Shown here: piece after piece, positions 23,249 to 26,658 of the stretch
How the letters are laid out: each line of letters begins with the position of its first letter
How positions within the stretch are numbered: the first letter of the stretch is position 1
Origin: JACCXJ01 sp052387115
Lineage (GTDB): Bacteria; Pseudomonadota; Gammaproteobacteria; JACCXJ01
Length of the DNA: 26,658 bases
Assembly (NCBI GenBank): GCA_052387115.1
Contig: JBQTJM010000313.1
Location: forward strand, 1 to 26,658
Reading direction: 5' to 3'
Position numbers and translations under genes: made by a program
Notes under the pieces: model-generated
The model's input: only the letters and a program-made list of their open reading frames with translations
What the model was told of the DNA's origin: nothing
Databases searched by the model: none

Positions 23249-23975
23249 GGTAGGCCTCCACAACGTTGTAACGCCCGGCTGGCATTGTAGACCCATGCAC
23301 CGGGATCCGGGTACGGATGTCGAGCACGGCGCCCGTATCGATCGCACCTTCCCGCCCGCGGTCTCCGCACAGTGCGCCGCGAAACCCGAGATAGTCCGGC
23401 GCCAGGGTCAGAAGCGGACCGATGTCGGCCGCGCGGAGCGATCCGGCCAGCCCCGTTTGGAGCCCGAGCCCCCGCGCGACCTCCACGAAACGGCCAAGCG
23501 CCTCGTCGCGCCAATGATCGCGCAGTCCCCGACCGGCCTTGTCGCAGGTATCCAGCATGACGCCCTGGAGCCCTTGCCGGGCGATCTCGGCGAGATCTCG
23601 GGTGAGGTCCACCTCCCGATCCGCAAACAGCACGGCGACTATCATCGTCCCGGCGCGGGCCTCCTCGCCGAGGGCGCGCACGACCTCCCTACGCCGCGCC
23701 GGGCCGAAAAACCCCACTTTCACGATGTCCACGCCCGCCGCTCGGACGACTCGCACCGCATGCCGGACGATCGCCGGGTCCGGGGGCAGATCGCCCGTTG
23801 CCGCACTCACGGTTCTCCGACCCGCTACGAACCCGACCGCCTCACGGACGACCGCGACGGGCAACGCCCCCAGCACTCCCCGGCCGGCGGCTTTGAGGTC
23901 CACGACATCGGCGCCTGCGGCCAGGACCACCCCGGCCTCCTGCACCGAGGCGACGCTCGCGAGGAACCCCGTCAT
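23232..23975 (-). CDS. mfnB: (5-formylfuran-3-yl)methyl phosphate synthase MfnB
   Basis: MfnB (DUF556) makes the furan precursor of methanofuran, or methylofuran in methylotrophic bacteria, from two molecules of glyceraldehyde 3-phosphate. The 247-residue product shows DVVDLKAAGRGVLGALP with K28, VDIVKVGFF with K86 and GVMLDTCDKAGRGL with D142 and K146. TGLAGSLRAADI and DYLGFRGALC then complete the TIM barrel. All lysines expected at the active site are present. It is the middle gene of a three-gene operon: 10 bases after the DUF447 gene and overlapping the PCD-like gene. It is strong evidence for a tetrahydromethanopterin/methylofuran C1 pathway in this organism. Confidence 0.94.
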   Translation of the reverse strand: MTGFLASVASVQEAGVVLAAGADVVDLKAAGRGVLGALPVAVVREAVGFVAGRRTVSAATGDLPPDPAIVRHAVRVVRAAGVDIVKVGFFGPARRREVVRALGEEARAGTMIVAVLFADREVDLTRDLAEIARQGLQGVMLDTCDKAGRGLRDHWRDEALGRFVEVARGLGLQTGLAGSLRAADIGPLLTLAPDYLGFRGALCGDRGREGAIDTGAVLDIRTRIPVHGSTMPAGRYNVVEAYHELAG

Positions 23976-23985
23976 ATTTATATCA

Positions 23986-24564
23986 TCAGATGTGTCGGCC
24001 TTCCCGCGCCGCCGGCTCGCGATGCATCGCGATGCGCGCCATCAGCCATCCCCAGGCCTCGCGCTCGCGCAGACCGGCGGTCTTGTCCACCGCCGTCCGG
24101 AGGTATGCGATCTCGCGATCCACCTTCTCCACCGGCAGGAGGTGCAGGCGGCTCACCAGGATGGCCGCCTCGACCACCGCCGCCTGGGCGCGATTGAAGC
24201 CCCGGAACGGCCGGTGCTGCTGCCGGTGACGCACGGCGCAGACAAACCTCGGCCGCTCGTCATCCGGTTCCTGGTGCCGCACCTCGACCTCGAGATGGGC
24301 GAGCGTGTCCGTGAGCCGCGCCGCATCGACCACCGCGGCCGGCAGGGTCGGCCACTGGAAACGGCCGGTCAGACACCCGGCGATGATCGCGACATTGTCG
24401 GTCAGATTGATGACGGCCTGGCGGCTGCGCGCCAGGTTGTCCAAGGTCGTCGAGGGGCGAAACGGGGCGAGCACCACGTCCTCGCCCGACTCGCGGTACC
24501 CCATAGGGACGATGTGCAGGGACCCATCGGCGTTGCGGGTGATGATCACGGCCTCGAAGATCAC
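23986..24564 (-). CDS. DUF447 family protein (C1-cofactor cluster)
   Basis: The 192-residue product starts MIFEAVIITRNADGSLHIVP. It has ESGEDVVLAPFRPSTTLDNL and RQAVINLTDNVAIIAGCLTG, the flavin-reductase-like split barrel of DUF447 proteins. A C-terminal helical part with FRGFNRAQAAVVEAAILVSR follows. The family is found in methanogens and in methylotrophs that use tetrahydromethanopterin; its precise reaction is not established to my knowledge. The GTG start at 24564 is supported by GGGAGGT about four bases upstream. It heads the operon with mfnB and the PCD-like gene. The leader contains a palindromic mobile element 21 bases before the start. Confidence 0.88.
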   Translation of the reverse strand: MIFEAVIITRNADGSLHIVPMGYRESGEDVVLAPFRPSTTLDNLARSRQAVINLTDNVAIIAGCLTGRFQWPTLPAAVVDAARLTDTLAHLEVEVRHQEPDDERPRFVCAVRHRQQHRPFRGFNRAQAAVVEAAILVSRLHLLPVEKVDREIAYLRTAVDKTAGLREREAWGWLMARIAMHREPAAREGRHI

Positions 24565-24585
24565 GGCACCTCCCGCCTGTGCAGG

Positions 24586-24673
24586 AAATAGGGGTCAGAC
24601 TGATATTTATTCCACCGAAACACTCGCCGCAGCGTATCACGGTCGTCAATAAATATCAGTCTGACCCCTATTT
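24586..24673. mobile_element. MITE-like palindromic element, copy 1
   Basis: Two perfect 26-base inverted repeats lie at 24586-24611 (AAATAGGGGTCAGACTGATA...) and 24648-24673, flanking a 36-base centre. The centre includes CACTCGCCGCAGCGTAT and GGTCGTC. A diverged copy in the opposite orientation is at 25347-25443. The element has no coding capacity and is far more AT-rich than its surroundings. This fits a non-autonomous miniature element mobilised in trans. Confidence 0.85.
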
Positions 24674-25029
24674 CTGCTCGGGTTTGTAGGCGTGCGGGCT
24701 CGCGGTGTCTTCGCCCACCGCGGGACGCCCAGCACAGCCCCATTTGAGCGGCTCGTCCTGTACATAACGGAGCTGCCAGGTGATCTGCATGCAGTTCTTC
24801 CTGCGTCGCTACCCCACAGCTCACGCAGCAGTTGCGTGGCGGCCGGCCCGCCGGCGAGCACCCGATCGATCTCACCGACAAGTTGCCTCAGGCGGGGATG
24901 CGCGGCATCGAAGGCGGCCAGGTAGCGCGCTAGCGGCTCGCCGAGGCGTCGCATACGGAAGTCGGCCCGCGCGATTGCGACGTCGGCCTCGATCTCGAGC
25001 ACCAGGCGCTCGTGCATCGCGTTGATCAA
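24646..25029 (-). CDS. Uncharacterised, probably truncated or frameshifted protein ending in the mobile element
   Basis: The open frame from 25029 begins MINAMHERLVLEIEADVAIA and continues RYLAAFDAAHPRLRQLVGEI and PAATQLLRELWGS. That part reads like a genuine helical protein. After about residue 75 the composition changes (TACRSPGSSVMYRTSRSNGA), and the last codons lie inside the MITE-like element. A neighbouring frame there reads MQITWQLRYVQDEPLKWGCA and ends at 24668. A frameshift around 24805 is therefore likely. I do not recognise the family. Confidence 0.35.
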   Translation of the reverse strand: MINAMHERLVLEIEADVAIARADFRMRRLGEPLARYLAAFDAAHPRLRQLVGEIDRVLAGGPAATQLLRELWGSDAGRTACRSPGSSVMYRTSRSNGAVLGVPRWAKTPRARTPTNPSRNRGQTDIY

Positions 25030-25256
25030 GGAAGCATAGGAAGTTCAACGCTGGTTTGCAACAGGAAGGGGACAGGTACTGTTGCGTTACTGTTGCGTCG
25101 GACGGGCCGGCCCGTGTTCCGGGGGCCCGCGCGGGGGCCGTAAGAAGGCGTTTGGGCCGATCCCGGCCGGGTTGCGGGTGGTTGTCGGGACGGTGACCGC
25201 CGCACGCAGCGGGGCATTGCGGACCCCGTCCCTGGGTTCCGCCCTTTCACGACCAG
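25030..25256. other. Non-coding stretch with REP-like debris
   Basis: No gene is seen. A small inverted repeat GCAACAG (25058-25064) / CTGTTGC (25079-25085, and again 25090-25096) brackets GAAGGGGACAGGTA. That sequence resembles the short repeats scattered near IS200-like elements in many genomes. The rest is GC-rich and featureless. Confidence 0.4.
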
Positions 25257-25346
25257 CTAGCGCTGAAGATCCTCGCCGTCGGCAACCGGAAAATCGAGGC
25301 TGGGAAAGCCCATCCAGTTGCCGACGTGGTAGCCCGGCTGAGAGAG
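25257..25346 (-). pseudogene. C-terminal tail of a gene cut by the mobile element
   Basis: From the inner edge of MITE copy 2 the minus strand reads LSQPGYHVGNWMGFPSLDFP and VADGEDLQR to a stop at 25257-25259. The frame begins exactly at the element boundary and has no start. It looks like protein sequence rather than noise, but the family is not recognised. On the other side of the element, about 25444-25490, a frame reading TPRGCFGYDIICLDRE might be the missing upstream part. Confidence 0.35.
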
Positions 25347-25443
25347 AAATAGGGGTTAGACTAATATTTTTAATATTTATTGACGACCATTTATACGCTG
25401 CGGCGAGTGTTTGGATGGACTAAATATTAGTCTGACCCCATTT
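25347..25443. mobile_element. MITE-like palindromic element, copy 2
   Basis: The ends AAATAGGGGTTAGACTAATA (25347 on) and the reverse complement near 25421-25443 form an imperfect inverted repeat. The centre TTGACGACC, TATACGCTGCGGCGAGTGTT is the reverse complement of the centre of copy 1 with a few changes. The two are therefore the same family in opposite orientation, with copy 2 more degenerate and about nine bases longer. Confidence 0.82.
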
Positions 25444-25501
25444 CCCGATCCAAGCAGATTATGTCGTAGCCAAAGCAACCCCTCGGCGTCGGTAACTTTG
25501 G

Positions 25502-25732
25502 TTACCCGACCGTCAGCTCGCGTGCGTGGGAGATGTCGCGCTGGCCTATGGGACGCAACTGGTTTGGCAGCACCGTTGCCACGGCTACGGTATGGCCGGT
25601 AAGCGTACAGAATTCGACTTCATAGGCCGCGCCATCGCGGTGAATGTGAACTACCGTGCCCACGTCGCCGGCCTCCAACCCGTCGTCCGGAACGTCCTGA
25701 GTTAGGATAACGCAATCGTGTTCACTTATCAT
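25502..25732 (-). CDS. DUF4926 domain protein
   Basis: The 76-residue product begins MISEHDCVILTQDVPDDGLE and continues GDVGTVVHIHRDGAAYEVEF. This is the small SH3-like beta barrel of DUF4926. Its ATG overlaps the TGA of the DUF6883 gene (ATGA, 25729-25732), so the two are made together. Such pairs are common in accessory regions and have been suspected of being toxin-antitoxin-like, without proof that I know. A six-base-pair hairpin (GGTAAC TTTG GTTACC, 25491-25506) overlaps its stop. Confidence 0.8.
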   Translation of the reverse strand: MISEHDCVILTQDVPDDGLEAGDVGTVVHIHRDGAAYEVEFCTLTGHTVAVATVLPNQLRPIGQRDISHARELTVG

Positions 25733-26070
25733 ACTTGCTCCAGAGGATACGCGGTGATGAGACGCGGTGCAATCTGGCCGTCGTCCACCTGCCAGACCGT
25801 TCGCACGCGCGAACGTCGGCCGTCCGGGGTCGTCAACTCGCCCTCCACTTCGTAACGCGGGCCAAAGCCAGTTTCCCGTACCTTAATGACTTCATTCTGC
25901 CGGCCGTGCTCGCGCAGTGCAGCGGCCAAATCCTCCCACTTCTCGGGCCGGAAACCGAACTGTACAAAGAACCGCGCCTTGCTCGCGCCGAAGCGATGCT
26001 TCTGATTGAGCAAGTAGTCGATCACTTTAGCCTCCTCGATAATAGCCAGATCCGCGTTCGGCAGCTTCAT
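25729..26070 (-). CDS. DUF6883 domain protein
   Basis: The 113-residue product has MKLPNADLAIIEEAKVIDYL and LNQKHRFGASKARFFVQFGF, then WEDLAAALREHG and YEVEGELTTPDGR. It ends VRTVWQVDDGQIAPRLITAY. The block from NADLAIIEEAKVIDYLLN to HPxG/KARFF is the DUF6883 signature. It is translationally coupled to the DUF4926 gene. The fold is compact and cytoplasmic; function is unknown. A partner role in an immunity or toxin system is a guess from context. Confidence 0.8.
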   Translation of the reverse strand: MKLPNADLAIIEEAKVIDYLLNQKHRFGASKARFFVQFGFRPEKWEDLAAALREHGRQNEVIKVRETGFGPRYEVEGELTTPDGRRSRVRTVWQVDDGQIAPRLITAYPLEQV

Positions 26071-26223
26071 TTCACTCTGCTTGTGAAACGGGGTTTCCTC
26101 GACAGTGTGAGAAACCTATCCAAAATTCCAATTTCTACCGAGGAGGTACCAATGCATCAAGAGAGCTCTACTCGGTGTCTTCGTGTCTTCGTGGTGATTC
26201 CTGCCCATTTCTTAGCAAGGTCT
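26071..26223. other. Intergenic region with a short dispersed-type repeat
   Basis: No gene is seen. GGTGTCTTCGTGTCTTCGTGG (about 26176-26196) contains the tandem word GTCTTCGT. Very similar words recur in intergenic DNA of many bacterial genomes. TCCTACCTCGG-like purine-rich sequence near 26140-26150 (GAGGAGGTACC) has no frame attached. Confidence 0.35.
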
Positions 26224-26658
26224 TTAAGGCCGCTGGCCCGCGATGAAACGAAGCGCGGTGAGACTGGGGATGAAAAAGTAGCCGCCTCCGCGCAAGGTCG
26301 TGAAGCGCGGCAGATCGTAGATGCGCTTCGGCAGGCCGGACGCCTGCGGGATGCGAAAACGCGAGCCCTCGCGCGGCTCGCCGTGGAAGGGATCGACGTC
26401 CTGCGCGTCGAGCCCGGCGAACTCGCCGCTATTCGTCCAATCGTGGTGCACGAGCTCGAATTGATACGCGAGGCTCGCATTGACCGCCATGAAGGCGACG
26501 CCGCGCGCCTTGCCGTCGCCATTGTCGTTCTCCAGCCATTCGCCGTAGGGCAGGCCGCGGCGCACGATGCGATGCGTGCGCACGAGCGTCGCGGTGTCGC
26601 CGGGCAGCCCGTCGCGCGGATTCATGCGGCGAATGTGCGATCCGAGCGGGCAGACCGC
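26224..26658 (-). CDS. Dyp-type peroxidase, C-terminal part (5' end outside window)
   Basis: The frame runs in from the right edge with CPLGSHIRRMNPRDGLPGDT, then HRIVRRGLPYGEW. The characteristic distal block GVAFMAVNASLAYQFELVHH and DWTNSGEFAGL follows. It ends LPRFTTLRGGGYFFIPSLTA and ALRFIAGQRP. These are C-terminal landmarks of dye-decolourising (Dyp-type) heme peroxidases, which use H2O2 to oxidise aromatic substrates or modify porphyrins. The N-terminal half with the GxxDG motif lies outside. No encapsulin gene is visible on this side. Confidence 0.88.
   Translation of the reverse strand, partial: AVCPLGSHIRRMNPRDGLPGDTATLVRTHRIVRRGLPYGEWLENDNGDGKARGVAFMAVNASLAYQFELVHHDWTNSGEFAGLDAQDVDPFHGEPREGSRFRIPQASGLPKRIYDLPRFTTLRGGGYFFIPSLTALRFIAGQRP

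Overview
The window is high-GC DNA, and its gene content suggests a methylotrophic, probably methanotroph-like gammaproteobacterium. It has a lanthanide-type (XoxF) methanol dehydrogenase, a methylofuran/tetrahydromethanopterin-linked operon (MfnB, a DUF447 protein, a pterin-carbinolamine-dehydratase-like protein), a proteobacterial four-subunit succinate dehydrogenase and a pyrC-rnt pair like that of Pseudomonas. The taxonomic placement is inference from gene families only.

Layout. 1-725: sialic-acid-synthase (NeuB) family gene cut by the window edge. 778-4608: succinate dehydrogenase operon sdhC-D-A-B on the minus strand, preceded by a 64-codon SDHAF4/DUF1674 assembly-factor gene that is easy to miss. 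4850-6034: glycerate 2-kinase. 6143-6188: heptamer tandem repeat. 6195-8849: alpha/beta hydrolase, dihydroorotase and RNase T on the plus strand. 8954-9300: VapB-type antitoxin followed by only the tail of its VapC toxin. 9380-10710: DNA polymerase III epsilon subunit and a phasin-like protein on the minus strand.

10960-14400 is a decayed accessory island. It holds a papain-like (C39-type) cysteine peptidase with a DnaJ-like double zinc knuckle and, divergently, an Hsp70-type ATPase with a TerB-like tail. A RelE/ParE toxin with its antitoxin follows, then the N-terminal stump of a second Hsp70-like gene. At least four apparent single-base frameshifts and one nonsense codon fall here, while the flanking metabolic genes are intact.

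14812-18942: a large protein with a tandem heme-oxygenase-like diiron (HDO) fold, of which only the C-terminal half keeps the metal ligands. It is divergently arranged with a membrane-anchored dynamin-like GTPase. 18984-22713: small lipoprotein, xoxF with a hairpin terminator, a Cys- and Pro-rich exported protein, and adenylylsulfate kinase (cysC). 22862-24564: C1-cofactor operon. 24586-25443: two inverted copies of a small palindromic MITE-like element with gene debris around them. 25502-26070: DUF4926/DUF6883 pair. 26224-end: C-terminal part of a Dyp-type peroxidase.

How it fits together: XoxF oxidises methanol to formaldehyde (or formate). The MfnB/DUF447 operon supports the cofactors that carry the resulting C1 units. 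Glycerate kinase and succinate dehydrogenase serve central carbon flow. The best candidates for undescribed biology are the peptidase/Hsp70-TerB locus and the double-HDO protein paired with a dynamin-like GTPase. No tRNA, rRNA or CRISPR array was seen.
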